From Adineta steineri (lineage: Eukaryota > Rotifera > Eurotatoria > Adinetida > Adinetidae), in NCBI GenBank assembly GCA_905250115.1, contig CAJNOI010000105.1:26243-90242 (forward strand): a stretch of 64,000 nt of DNA. The letters are read 5' to 3'. Under the pieces are notes generated by a model. That model was not told the DNA's origin. It was given only the letters and a program-made list of their open reading frames with translations, and made no database searches. Both the position numbers and the translations under genes were made by a program. Within the stretch, counting starts at the first letter, position 1. Each line of letters opens with the position of its first letter. Shown here piece by piece: positions 24,038-36,712 of this stretch.

Positions 24038-24690
24038 TCATCATTTGCGTTGTAAATTATTTTTTTTCTCTCATCATATAAATATGTAACATCCGGATGA
24101 TGTCTGCTAATGTTGATGAAAATCGCATGCTTATAGAAAATATATTTATTAATCCTTATCAACCATACTTCCGAAAAGAGAAAAACTAATGGAAGATTTT
24201 CAACGTTTCTATAATATTAATAAAAAGAACTGTTACAGTTCGATTTATAATTGAGTTCAAATGGTACTATTATTCAAGAAGTAGGTATATAAGTACTCTA
24301 AAATCATATGAGTGTCATCAGTGAAGAATTTCATTTATTAGATACCTATCATTATTTCATGTTTATTTTTTTAATGGAAAATTTCCTTCACTTCAGAAAC
24401 ATTTGAATACAGTCATGGAGTTGACAGGATCATTTTTTTAATGTATGAGATGTACTAATTATTTCTATCATATTATAAATAATCTGACAATTTTCTAAAA
24501 CTTCATACTGTAAGTACTTTTCCTCCTTAATAAATTAATCATTATTATAAATGGTTATCATCAACATACAATCTATTTTCTTATTCTACATCCATCTGCT
24601 CTTCATCTTTTTCTTATGACTAGATTTCTTTCTATTCAGATATATGATCTTAAACATAGATAATACGTAATTATTTCATTCAATAGATTA

Positions 24691-26417
24691 ATGACAATCA
24701 TAAATAAAACGATGGTATCAAATACAACTGACGAAAATGATGTTTCAGTATGGGCTGGTCGTATTTTACTTGTATTTTACTGTTTAATATTTATATTTGG
24801 TCTCATAGGTAATTAAATTGATAGATTTAGTGTATAAATTAACTTCTTTTTTTTGTATATAAGGTAATTCCATGGTTATTTATGTTGCTATTCGAAAGAA
24901 AAATTATCGTAATGTTACGAATTGTTATGTGATTAATTTGGCTATAGCTGATCTTTTATTTTTAACACTTTCAATTCCATATACAACATATTTAGGTGTT
25001 CAAAACACAGATCCATTTGGTGATACTGTATGTAAAATTTACACATATCTTGCTTATGTAAGTCAATAAAAATAACTTAAAAAAACAATAATAAATTTTT
25101 TGTTTTCATAGGGATTTTTACAAGCTACCTGTAATATATTAGCTGTGATGAGTATTGATCGATATCTATATATTGTAAGATCAAATTCAAAGCTTGGATG
25201 GCGTACACCACGTAATGCTTTTAAAATTTGTATTGTTATTTGGGCAAGTAAGTCAAAGAAATGAATATTCTTCTTTTTTTTCTTATTCTTCTTTACATAT
25301 AGGTTCTTTAATATTAATTATTCCTTATCATATTATATCACGTGTATTAATACCAAATAGTACTGCTTGTGGTATGAATGAACATGGAAGTCTTATTGTT
25401 TGTTTGTTTCCATTCTGTTCTTATTATGCTGTACCACTGCTTGTAATTATCGTATGTTATACAAATTTAGCAATGCATGTAATAAAAACGGGTCGAACAA
25501 TGGCTGACCATATGAACACCGTATGTAAATTATTTACATAAAAGATTAATTATTTATTATGTTTTGTTATTCTAGACTAATTTTCATAAAATAGTGCAAT
25601 TAAAACAACGACGAGTAACAAAAATGGTATGAAAAATTTATTGAATTAATTATGAATGTTTTTGTAGAAAAAGAAATTCTTTATTTTATCGATTATTATT
25701 TAATTTATACTAAAAATAATGAGAAAAATCGGATCGTACAGATTTAATAAGTATAAGATAAATCATTAAAAATATATCCTAATATAGTGAACTTTCTACA
25801 GCTAAAGACTACATTATTTTAAGATTATGAGAGATATAAGTGATATATATTTGATAAATTTTGTTTAATCTCAGATACATCATATATCACTCTTTCTTAC
25901 ATGAATATATTTTGTTTAGGTAATTGGAGTCACACTTGCATTTGCTATTTGTTGGTTACCAATTCATGTTCTTGAATTAATGAAATGTGCTAATTCAAAA
26001 TTACTTAATACTCTTATTAGATCATATCCTGAAGTACTTTATTCAATTCGTGCAGTTACACATGCATTAGCTTATTTCAATTCATGTTTAAATCCATATT
26101 TATATGCTATATTAAATCGTAATTTTTGTATTGATCTTGTTGATATTATGCCAGCATGGGGAATATGTTGTAAACAAGCAGAAAATTTCGAAAATAAACA
26201 TTTCAATGCGAGTAAAAGATATCCAGCAACAATCTTATCAAGAAATCAAGTTGTTGCAGAAAAATATAAACAATACGATGATAACGATGAAATAGATTGT
26301 TGTGAACAAAAACCCATCATGAATGATATTAATTGTCAAGTGGAATTACTTCGAATAAAATCTGATCAACATAATCAAGATATATCTTCTATTACAGACC
26401 AAACACAACTAACTTAA
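24691..26417 (+). CDS. Rhodopsin-class neuropeptide receptor (galanin/allatostatin-A/kisspeptin type), 6 exons, 404 aa
   Basis: Exons 24691-24808, 24864-25057, 25112-25247, 25303-25520, 25576-25626 and 25920-26417 join in phase. The seven spans carry class A marks: GNSMVIYV in TM1, NLAIADLLF in TM2, Cys in TVCKIY before TM3, DRY in MSIDRYLYIV, ICWLPIHVLEL in TM6 and NSCLNPYLYAILN in TM7. TACGMN in loop 2 provides the partner cysteine. QATCNILAVMS before the DRY and the overall spacing resemble galanin, allatostatin-A and kisspeptin receptors; the exact ligand cannot be told. A CC pair after TM7 (GICCKQ) may be palmitoylated. Loop 3 is short and is split by a 293-bp intron. It would signal through G proteins at the plasma membrane. 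Confidence 0.88.
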
Positions 26418-26832
26418 ATAAAATTTCTTTCTTTTATTTTTATTTCTCTTATAAACATGTATGTATTTCAATACAAATAAAATGAAAAATGTTTTGTTTT
26501 TGTAAATTTTATTAGATATTAGTATCAATGGACAATATATAATATAGTTATCACAGGCATACCTATATTGTCAGTACAGCATTAAAAAAAACATTTAGAT
26601 TGACAAACATAGAATGAGTCGATATCGGACATATAAAAAAAAAACATAAAAAGTATATTGTTCGATATGGAATGTAGCGGAAATGAATATAAGAAAGAAA
26701 GAAAAAAAAGAGAGATTGTAAGGTACAATGTTTAATAAGAACAATTTGTATGCTGATATCATTTATCTGCTAGAGACAAAATCATAAGTAATCAGCTTGA
26801 TAAAAAATAGAAGAAAAAAATGATTTGCGTGA
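26418..26832. other. Convergent 3' spacer
   Basis: Lies between the stop of the GPCR (+) and the stop of SPTLC2-A (-). An AATAAAA at about 26476 may be the GPCR polyadenylation signal. Nothing else seen. Confidence 0.45.
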
Positions 26833-29302
26833 TTAAGATAAATATTCTTTGTCATAATCAGCTCGATCAAGTTCAATCCAACGACGATGTGGCTTTTGTT
26901 TCGAATATCGAAGTGAAACAAGATGACCAACTTCATCCATTGCTTTTAAAGCCTAATTTAATAGAATATATATAGACTATTATAAACCAAATTAAAAAAT
27001 AATTCTTCTTACATGATCAAGCATTTCTTTTGTATGACCAGCTGAAATACAAAAACGTACACGTGATTCAGTTAATAATGTTGCAGGAAAACCAACAGTA
27101 ACAACAGCGCAACCACGTTTTAACATTTCTCGATTAACGGCTCTTAAAAAGTAAAATTATTATTTAATTATTTCAAAAAAGCTTTTCTTACGCTATTTTA
27201 GCTGGCATAAAAATCATAACAGGTACAACAGGTGAATTATCATTACCATAAACAATGAAACCCATGTCAACAAGCTGTCGACGAAAGTAACGAACATTAC
27301 AAGCTAGTTGTTGAATTCTTTGTTGACCTTAAATATTTATTCAAAATGAATTTATTATTCAATTATATATCTTACCATCATTAGTACCATCTCGACCCAT
27401 AATAATTGATAATGCAGATATTATTTGATAACAAACAGGTGCAGACATACTCGTTGAATAGCATGCAGAATGAGAATATATACGAATATGATCGATTAAA
27501 GCCTATATTTATTGAAAATCTAGTTTTCTGAAAGATAGAAAAATAAAAATTTTACCTTTTTTCCAGCAATATAACCTCCAGCTGATCCAAAACTCTTTGT
27601 AAATGTACCCATATGTACATCAATATCATTTGGATCGACTCTCCAATAATCAACAACACCACGACCACGTGAGCCTATGGCACCAATTGAATGAGCTTCA
27701 TCCATATATAAATAAGCTTTATATTTCTTTTTAAGTTCGATTATTTCTGGTAATTTACATAATGAACCTTCCATACTATATAAAAATTCATAGAGCATTA
27801 GAATAAAAAAAACTAAAATAAAATATATATTTGTACCTGTATACACCTTCGACAATAATTAAGATTTTTTTCCATGGACGGCATGTTCGTGGTTGACCGG
27901 AAATAATAGCTTTACGTAATTGAGATTCTAAATCTTTCATATCTATGAATGGATATAATTAAGTACGTTACATCAAAAAACAATAGATTACATATCAACT
28001 ATTGTGATAATATGATTATCAAAAGAATAAGTTCCAAGTTTTTATATGAATGTTTTTGTCATTACAATCAATGTTCTGCTTGAATTTGACTCATCTTATA
28101 TTAGGAAAACCTTGTTATTATTAAATTTGTACTTTTATTACATTAGAAAAATGTTCTTTTTTTTCAAAACTCTTTACGTCTACGAGAACAACACTCATTT
28201 TATAGTTCACTTCACTTCTAACAGTTGCGGAAATTACAAGAAAAAAACTTTTTCTCATAAAAAAAACCCATCTTTTTTGTTTTATCGAAATATTTACCAT
28301 TATGATTAAATGGGCAGATTGTAGCTCCAGATAAACGTGCACCAAGTATTAATGAAATATGATTTAGTCTATCACTAAGTATCAAATCTCCCTACAAATA
28401 AAACAATTTGTTACTTTTTTTTTTGAAATAAAATACAAAAAAACTATTTTACTTGTCCAACTAATGTAGGAATATTCAATGCATTCGTTGCAAAACCCAT
28501 GCCGAATGCAATACAATCTTCAGCATTTAAATATTCTGCCATTAAAGTTTCCAGTTCTTGCATATATCGTTGATTACCTAATTCATGACGCGTACTACAT
28601 GTTGAAACACCATATTTTTCTATAGATTTAATTGCTTGTTCTGAACACGGACCTTGATTTTCCGCAAAACCCAAATAATTATAAGAACCCAAATTAATCG
28701 ATGGAATTTTTTTACCACTAAACCTATTTCAATCAAAAAAGAAAATAAAAATAAATCTCCATCATCAATTATCTTCTTACTTAAATGTCCAATTGAAATC
28801 ATCTGAAATACGTTCCATAATATGAACTTTAGCTCCAGCAACACTAGCAATTGGTTGATTAAATACATCACGTATACGTGTATATAGATTTCGTGTATAA
28901 AAACATTCATAACTTTGATAAAGTGGTACAAAATTCTATAGAAAAGAAATTCTATCTATTGTTTTTGTTATCTTCTCTTTTTATAAATTAAACATACTTT
29001 CGGATTAGGATCATGTGCAGTTTTTTTCTCTTCAAAACCAATGTGACGAAGAAAATCTCTTAACCAACCAAGTGCACTTAGAATTGCATAACCAAGAACA
29101 GTAACAACAGCAGCCCATGTTGGTGTTTCTTCAAAGTCTTCATGATCTTGATATTTCGGCTCATTTTCGTAGGCACACTTTTCAAAAAAATAAAACGAAA
29201 TAAATAAAAAGAAATCAAAATGTAAAACAAACTTACTTTTGTTTTTAAATTTGATGAGAATGATTTGTTCATTTTTTGATTAATAGCAGTTTTTGGTGAC
29301 AT
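26833..29302 (-). CDS. SPTLC2: Serine palmitoyltransferase subunit 2, copy A (11 exons, 534 aa)
   Basis: Exons 29302-29237, 29177-28998, 28935-28781, 28723-28453, 28391-28298, 27942-27837, 27775-27556, 27502-27376, 27327-27192, 27142-27013 and 26952-26833 close in phase. The enzyme condenses serine with palmitoyl-CoA, the first step of sphingolipid synthesis, at the ER. A hydrophobic segment lies at about 38-56. Family marks: [18 protein letters not shown] (about 176-181), [20 protein letters not shown] (Asp316, His319) and GTFTKSF with the PLP lysine at about 351. Length is close to the usual 560. Oddity: the normally conserved SDELNH reads SDRLNH (Arg at about 232). A paralogue lies head to head at 33654. 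The catalytic subunit needs an SPTLC1 partner, not in this window. Confidence 0.93.
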
Positions 29303-32300
29303 CTAAAAAATCTGAACGCATAGTACACATTTGTTGAGGGCGTTATTAGTACACAAAAAAAAACGTACGATGGTTATCATCAAAGTAAAAAAACAACAAA
29401 TTTTTATTTTTATTTTTATTTTACCATACCTTTTTGATTGCTGATTTGTTTTATCAATATTACTAATATAACGAACGACAACATGACAAGCAACTATTTG
29501 CATAATGAATATACTGTAGTATGGCATCCACATTTTTCTTTTTCAAGACCCAAAGCAGAACAAGAAGAAAAAAAAACTCGTCGAGATGCTTGAAGAACGA
29601 CATCGAATACGGCAGAACTAGTAACGGAATCAATGTCGTCAAGTCTTAACATAGTAACCATCACTTTTTTTTTTTACTTTCTTCTTTTCGCATTTGATTG
29701 GCATCACTTTTCTTTTCTTATTTCGACTATACACGCTATCAATATCTGAGAGTTTAAAATTCTATTGATATATACACATACAATTGTAATTTATGTAAAC
29801 TTAACCGAATCAATTAACAAAAATGGTGCCATACATGAATCACTCACCTTTGTCGTTTGCTGTCCTTGCTTTCAGCTATGTTTTTACTATTTATGAGCAG
29901 GAACGACTAGCAAAAAAAAGAAATATAAGTGTAGCGAAACGTGACCGCGTACGCACTTAGGTGGCTTATTTACGTGACGCATTGAATGTTTCATTTAGTC
30001 AATACATGCTTCATATATATATATATATACACTACCGTTTAGTAATGCATGTAAAAAAAATATAGCCTCGATAAGCAAAAGAAAAGGCGTAGAAAAATGA
30101 AGGAGGAACAAGACGAAGATGAAGAAGAAAAGAAAGAAAAAAAAAAAGAAATGAACGAACAATTATAATTTTATGATCCATCTACTTCTACTTACTCATC
30201 TGCTTCGTCATGCTTACATATTTTTTCTGTGAAATTTGACAGATTCATTCATTACATAAAAAGTCAATATAGAAAATTTTCGATTAAAATTTAAAAAATT
30301 ATTTTTTAATTTATAAATAGTACTACTTAATTATCCATTTATTTTAATGATGATAAAAAAAACTAACACCATACATTTAAACGAGAATCTTCTTCTTCTT
30401 TTTTTTCTTCTTCGTTTCTCTTGACATATTTATCAATGAAGCAAAGAAATGGATAGGACACTTCAACGTGTCAAAGAATATTTTTAATCTAAACTTCATT
30501 TATTTATTATGATGAGGAAGAAGAAAAGTGTTATATTCCTACTAAGGTTCAGAAATAAAAAACTATTGGAAGATTTTTTTACCGGAGCTAACTTATTCAT
30601 TTCTTACTAAATATAAACATGATGTCACCATATGCAATTTTTTTCTTTGAATTAAAAGAATTACTTTCATCCTATATGATGTCATTCATGTTTTTTCCAT
30701 AGAATATTGATTATAAATATACGCAATAATCTCATCATTTAAATAAAAAAAAAATTGTTTTTTCATAGTTCATATTATTTATTAACAAGAAAAAATAGAT
30801 TTAAATATAAATTGAGTTAATGCGTAGAGTATTTATCTAATTATAAATATTTTTGTATTTAGTTAAGTTGATATTTGTGAGAAAATATTAATTATGGGTG
30901 CAGTTTATTTTTGTATAAAATAATAATATCGACGGAAACGAAGAGAAATTTTAGGTAAAAACTAAGTACATAGAATGGCAAAACTAGTTTATGAAAATAT
31001 TACTAATTAGTGTCATTTACTTCCTTTTTATATTGACTTTGTAGTACTATTAAATATATACTATAATATCTAGGAAACTTCCTGTAATAGAATAAAACAA
31101 GTGATGAAGCACGTTGTTGAGAACATTGTAATGCTCATATATGTATCTATATAAATGCTTTCAGTACATTCTCGATAGTTGTGCTGATTACAATATTTTA
31201 ATTTTGATTATCGCGTAAGAATGCTTGTGTATACTAAAGGATGTTAATATAATCGCTTGTATTCTACGATGTTCAAGATTATTCTTACTAGGTAATAATC
31301 GAAGTATTCGAGTCGTACTGATGAAACTTTATCTATCATCAAGAGATATTTTGTCAATTTATATTGTAATTTGAAACGTAGTGAAAAAAAATGCTCATTT
31401 TTGAGTATACTTTTCAACAAAAGTGAGCAATATTTATGAAACATGATCTATTACTTACGATCGATTTGAACAAATTGATAAGTATTTAACAATAATCGAT
31501 GATAGTTATAATCTCAAATTGGTAAACATGTATGTATTTAATTTTCGTTGAATGTGAAATCTTTCGAAATTTACTCTTGAGAATGTGGATGAAATAGAAC
31601 AGCCATAACCTCTGTTCGCGAGAGTCTTGCACGTGTAGTTCATGCATCAAGTCAGAATTCAAACAAATAATAGTATTAATGCACTTGATGGTGGCAGTGA
31701 ACGATCAGATGAAAACATTTCTTAATCCTGATACAAGAACAACTGAAGATTTTGAAAAGAATGATGATAACAATTATTAGAATCCGAAAGATAAAAGAAC
31801 AGGAATAACATTTTTTTATGTGAGGTTTGTCACATGAAAGTTTTTTACGGATGAATTTTTTTTCTTGTCTATTCGCTAGCTATCGTTTCACTTTTTATTG
31901 TATGAAGTTTGATTTTTCCATGAATGTTCATAAAACATGCTTCTTTTTCTCAAAGCGCTTATTCTCCATTATAATTATCTCAATTTTAGAATTTCGAACG
32001 ACAGTCGACTTTTTCCGCGATGCTGATGAATCATAAAAAATAAGTAATAATTTAATTGGTTATATAATGAAGAAGAAATCAATTATAAAAATAATTCTTC
32101 ATACGAAAAAAATGTTTTTTTTACCCATAATATCTCTCTCGTACGCGTATGCAATTCGCACTATCAGTACGCAGTTACCTATGAATCATTCTGCTTATAT
32201 TAGACTAAATCATGACCATGAAATGAATGAAAAAGACGTCATTGCTACGGGAAATTATTAACAAATGATAACGTCAGATTTTTTTTCTCGTAAATTTTGA

Positions 32301-33653
32301 TTCTAAAAATAATAATTTTACTCATACTAATTAAAACATAATGACATATTTTATTTTCAATAATAATATACAGGTTAATTCCAATTAATCATTAGTTGAA
32401 ATAATTATTAAATTTGTTTAAAAATCAATAATAAAATATAATTTTATTTATTATTCGCTCTTTAAAATATCGATAGCAAATGAAACGTTATTATTATTAA
32501 TGGTTGACAAACAAATTCATCAATAATAAATATTCTCATAGAACACAATTTCTAACATGTCAAACAACTCGGATTTCGCATCCTTATTTTTAAATTATTA
32601 ATCTTTATTATAATTGTTTATAGAGACTGTCATTTTTGTTATTTACCATAGATGTTGCACTTCTTAGGTACAATTATATTGACATAATAGCAGTCTTATA
32701 TATGTTTTTATGTTCTATTTGTATGACAGAAAATTTGAACATATTTCAATAATATATATTTTTTTACTTTAAGTAACAAATTAGGCATCTAATAAAAATA
32801 TCATGATATCACAAATTGTATTAACATTTAAAACAGATACGAGTCGTATAGTATAATATATCTCTCAGCTATGTTTATCAACTTCCTGTAACATAGTATA
32901 AATACCGAATAATTATAGATATCACTATACATATAGAATTTGAATCTTTCGAGGAAATAACATTTTTTGTTTAATTTAAAAGACTTATTATAATATTTGC
33001 ATATCAGTATCAAATTTTCCTATATGTACTGGATTTAGATGTCGACACTTAACATAAAGCATATTTTGTTCGAATATGATTGGCTTTTCTGTTCTTTCGT
33101 CGTCGTTACTAATATGTCTGTTGTGAAGACAACGACAATCATGGTAGTAGTTCTTTTTTCTTTCTCTATTTTTTTCTTCTTATCATGAATAATTCTTCGA
33201 TTGAAATCTTGTTAAATCATAGTCTAGAAGGCAATAAATATTGATTGCTCACCATATGATGCATTTACTTCTCTGAAATTTTAGATATGATCAATACAAT
33301 GTTTAATTACTTTAGATTTATATCAAATAACAAAAAAATAGGAAATCATTGTCGATATTTATTTTTTAGTCATTCGATCGCAGAAATAAAGAAGAAAATA
33401 GAAGATCATAAGTGACGAACTAAGTCTACACAAAAAGTACGATAAAAAGATACAGAACAAAGGTTGATAAAAGTAGCAAATATAAAAAAAGGGTAAGAAT
33501 GATAAAAAATCATATCTTGTCCTTAGTTCTTCTTCAAGATTTTATACTTTAAAAGAACATTTTTTCTTTCTCTCATTAACATTGTTAATATGGGTGTGTA
33601 TACATTTATTCTTCTTTTTTTTCTAGATTAGTATAGTAAAAAAAACCAACGAT
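29303..33653. other. Region between the two divergent SPTLC2 genes
   Basis: 4.35 kb that must hold both promoters. It has A/T runs, a TA run near 30016-30029, a purine-rich stretch (30090-30150) and no intact gene. Frames at 31827-32036 and 32067-32261 lack family features. A possible decayed exon at about 31590-31800 is listed separately. I see no extended inverted repeat beyond the genes themselves. Confidence 0.45.
31590..31800 (+). pseudogene. Possible decayed coding remnant, unidentified
   Basis: With two frame changes the plus strand reads TSVRESLARVVHASSQNSNK, then NSINALDGGSERSDENIS, then NPDTRTTEDFEKND. This is more protein-like than the surrounding DNA. No start, splice sites or family could be assigned. 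It may be a lost exon, or chance. Confidence 0.25.
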
Positions 33654-36111
33654 ATGGCAAAAAATAGTCCAAAACAAAAGAACAAATCATATTCGAATAT
33701 TGGTTTTAATACACCGGTACCTGAACATCCATCATTGAATGAAGTTTATGAAGATACACCATTTTCCGAAGCATTTTGGACTTATTTAAATTATGTTATT
33801 TTAAATATATTTGGTTGGTTTCGTGATCTTCTTCGAAATGCTCGAATTGAAAATCGAAAAGGATCAGCAGAAAATAATCCACCCGTAAGTAATATTTACA
33901 ATAAAATCGTATCTAATGTAATAAAAAATGATTAACTATATTTATCATCAAATTAAATGATATATACACATGTATCTTTCTTAAGGCACATCTAAAAAGA
34001 GCTCCTAACTTTTTAAAATTATTTATTTTCGATAGAACTGTCATATAGTTAATACCCATCATCTTCATGTACTTTCTATGTGAATAATTTTTTATACATA
34101 GGGTTTTGTTCCACTTTATCAAAGTTATGAGAGCTTCTATACTCGTAATGTTTATCAACGTATTGCCGATTGTTTTAACCGACCAATTGGTAGTGTGCCT
34201 GGTGGTACTCTTGATCTACTTGAACGTGTAACTGATGATTATAATTGGTCATTTAAGTAATTTGTTTTTGTTTCCGAAATAGAATGATTCCATAATTGTT
34301 TTTTCTTTTTTTTTAGTTTTACTGGTGATAAAGTAAAAACAATTAATCTTGGCTCATATAATTATCTTGGTTTTGCCAATAATAGTGGACAAATAGCAGA
34401 AAATGTTATTAATTCAATAAAAACCAGTGGTGTTTCAGCAGCAAGTGCTGCACAAGAATGTGGTAAGTGTTCATTTCTTTTTCTCTTTATATAAATAATA
34501 AACTTGTTGTATGTAACTAAATATTAAAAAAAAAATAATCAACAACTTGTGTTTTTGTATATGTCTCACATAATTTCACTAACTTGTATCAGGCACTTTA
34601 ACACAACACCGAAAGCTTGAATCTTTGCTCGCTGAATTTCTTGGCACAGAAGATGCCATCGCATTCGGTATGGGATTTGCAACGAATGCGCTCAATATAC
34701 CAACATTGGTCGGAAAGGTATATGTGCTATTTCTTTATTACACCTTGCTCTACTTAGTCCTACTCATATTTTCGTATTTCGCTCCTTAAAAAAAACTAAG
34801 AAATATCAACCCTTCAGCTTATATTCTTACCAAAAATATTCAAAATATTTTATTTTTTTAAGGGTTGTCTTATTTTAAGTGATGAACTTAATCATACATC
34901 ACTTGTTCTTGGTTCTCGTCTATCAGGTGCTGTTATTAAAGTTTATAAACATAATGGTTAGTTTTGTTATTTATTTATTATATATATATATTTGTATTTA
35001 ATTATTTTATCAATATAGATATGATTCATTTGGAAAAATTATTACGAGATTATATTGTATCTGGTCAACCACGAACTCATCGACCATGGAGAAAAATTTT
35101 AATTATTGTTGAAGGAGTTTATAGGTTAGTTTAAAACGAAATAATAAATTAAATTGTATATTTTATTCTTTCTAAATTTTAGTATGGAGGGTTCATTATG
35201 TAAATTACCCGAATTAATAGAGCTTAAAAAGAAATACAAAGCTTTTCTGTATTTGGATGAAGCACATTCAATTGGTGCTATGGGTTCACGAGGTCGTGGC
35301 GTTGTTGATTATTGGAAATGTGATGTTAATGATGTTGATATACTTATGGGTACATTTACAAAAAGTTTTGCTGCAGCTGGTGGTTATATTGCTGGAAAAA
35401 AAGTAAGGTTGAACAAAAAAAATATTTTTCTTTATTAAAATTTATATACATTGAAGGAATTAATTGATCACATTCGTATAGCATCACATGCTCAAACGTA
35501 TGCCGTATCAATGAGTCCACCTGTTGTAGAACAAGTTATTTCTGTGCTTAATTTATTAATTGATGAGAATGAAGAACATGAAGGTATATTATCAAAAAAA
35601 AAAACTTTAAATTTTAATTACTATTACAAATTTAGGTCGTCAAAAAATCAATCAATTAGCATGGAATACACATTATTTTCGACAACGTTTAACAAAAATG
35701 GGTTTTATTGTTTATGGTCATCCACATTCACCTGTCGTACCAGCTCTATTATATAGTCCATCGAAAATTGCGTATGATTAAAAGATTTTTTTTCAATTAA
35801 TATTTACATAATAAGATTTTTCTTCTAGAGCATTTAACCGTGAAATGTTAAAACGTGGTGTAGCTGTTGTTACAGTCGGTTTTCCAGCTACACCATTAGT
35901 ACTTGGTCGTGTTCGTTTTTGTCTATCAGCATCTCACACAAAAGAAATGCTTGATGAAGTATATATAAATATTTGTTCTTGTATGAAGTGTTTTTCTTTG
36001 CTTATTGTTATCATTCAGGTACTCAAACATGCTGAAGAAGTAGGTGATTTACTCAATATGCGTAAATCAAAATTAAATCCTAAACGACCATTTCATGAAA
36101 CTGAATTATAA
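33654..36111 (+). CDS. SPTLC2: Serine palmitoyltransferase subunit 2, copy B (11 exons, 520 aa)
   Basis: Exons 33654-33884, 34102-34256, 34317-34462, 34593-34717, 34863-34956, 35019-35124, 35183-35402, 35457-35583, 35636-35771, 35829-35958 and 36019-36111 close in phase. A hydrophobic segment ([16 protein letters not shown]) lies near 41-56. It keeps [24 protein letters not shown] and GTFTKSF with the PLP lysine at about 346. However, the conserved CSTR element is ASAA here (170-176 read AASAAQE). Exon sizes from the fifth on match copy A almost one to one (94, 106, 220, 127, 136, 130), so they are clear duplicates. Copy B has a 130-bp intron at 34463-34592 inside what is one exon in copy A, and lacks copy A's first intron. 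The changed loop could alter substrate use or activity; that is inference. Confidence 0.92.
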
Positions 36112-36712
36112 TTGATAACTGTCATATACATATATCTATATGCATTCATCTTCAACTCTAATATTATACATCCAATTAATTGCAAATTCAATTTTCAAAT
36201 TTTTGTGTTTATTTTTCTTTTCTCTTAAAAAGCTTTGAGCAGCTAATCATGTTCTTTTTTGTTCTTTCGCTGTGTCTCTTCAATCTAATTCTGGTGTTCA
36301 GGTACAATGCATTTAAAATTCATTGAATGAAAACTCAAAAAAACGAATGCATGACATCTTTTTTTGGTATGATGGAGAGTCTTTTTTTTCTTCCTTTCTT
36401 TCTTTCTTTCTCTCGTTTTACATGTTCAAACAATCATTGCATGCTTAGATCTTTTCTATTACATATCGTATAATTATGATTATTGTTCTTTTTTTTTGCG
36501 TTCGCTTTTCGCCGAAGACAATATGAGCTATTTGTAATAGAAAAGACTAACATGTCATGTTTCATTATTTGTTGTTCTGTCATTGAAATACATATATATA
36601 TATATATTTTACAAAGAAAAATTATTCTTTGTGTCTCAGAAAAAATTCATATTGAGATAATTTAAAAAATAATTGAATAAATTCATTTAATTATTTAGAG
36701 AAAATTATTTTA
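36112..36712. other. Spacer between SPTLC2-B and TBCD
   Basis: Same-strand spacer with pyrimidine-rich runs (36375-36416) and a TA run near 36591. It probably holds the SPTLC2-B 3' end and the TBCD promoter. No gene. Confidence 0.45.

Larger units (their letters stand above)
19253..24690. other. Gene-poor AT-rich region, 5.4 kb
   Basis: Only short chance frames occur. There is a GT microsatellite at 22764-22778, a CA microsatellite at 24019-24037 and a TA run near 20678-20690. The last part holds the promoter of the GPCR starting at 24691. I see no RNA gene or transposon end. Confidence 0.5.

Noticed and set aside
26833-36111. Reading the SPTLC2 pair as an allelic palindrome (two alleles on one molecule)
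   Set aside because: The copies differ strongly in protein sequence, N-terminus, intron content and untranslated DNA, so they are old paralogues rather than alleles.
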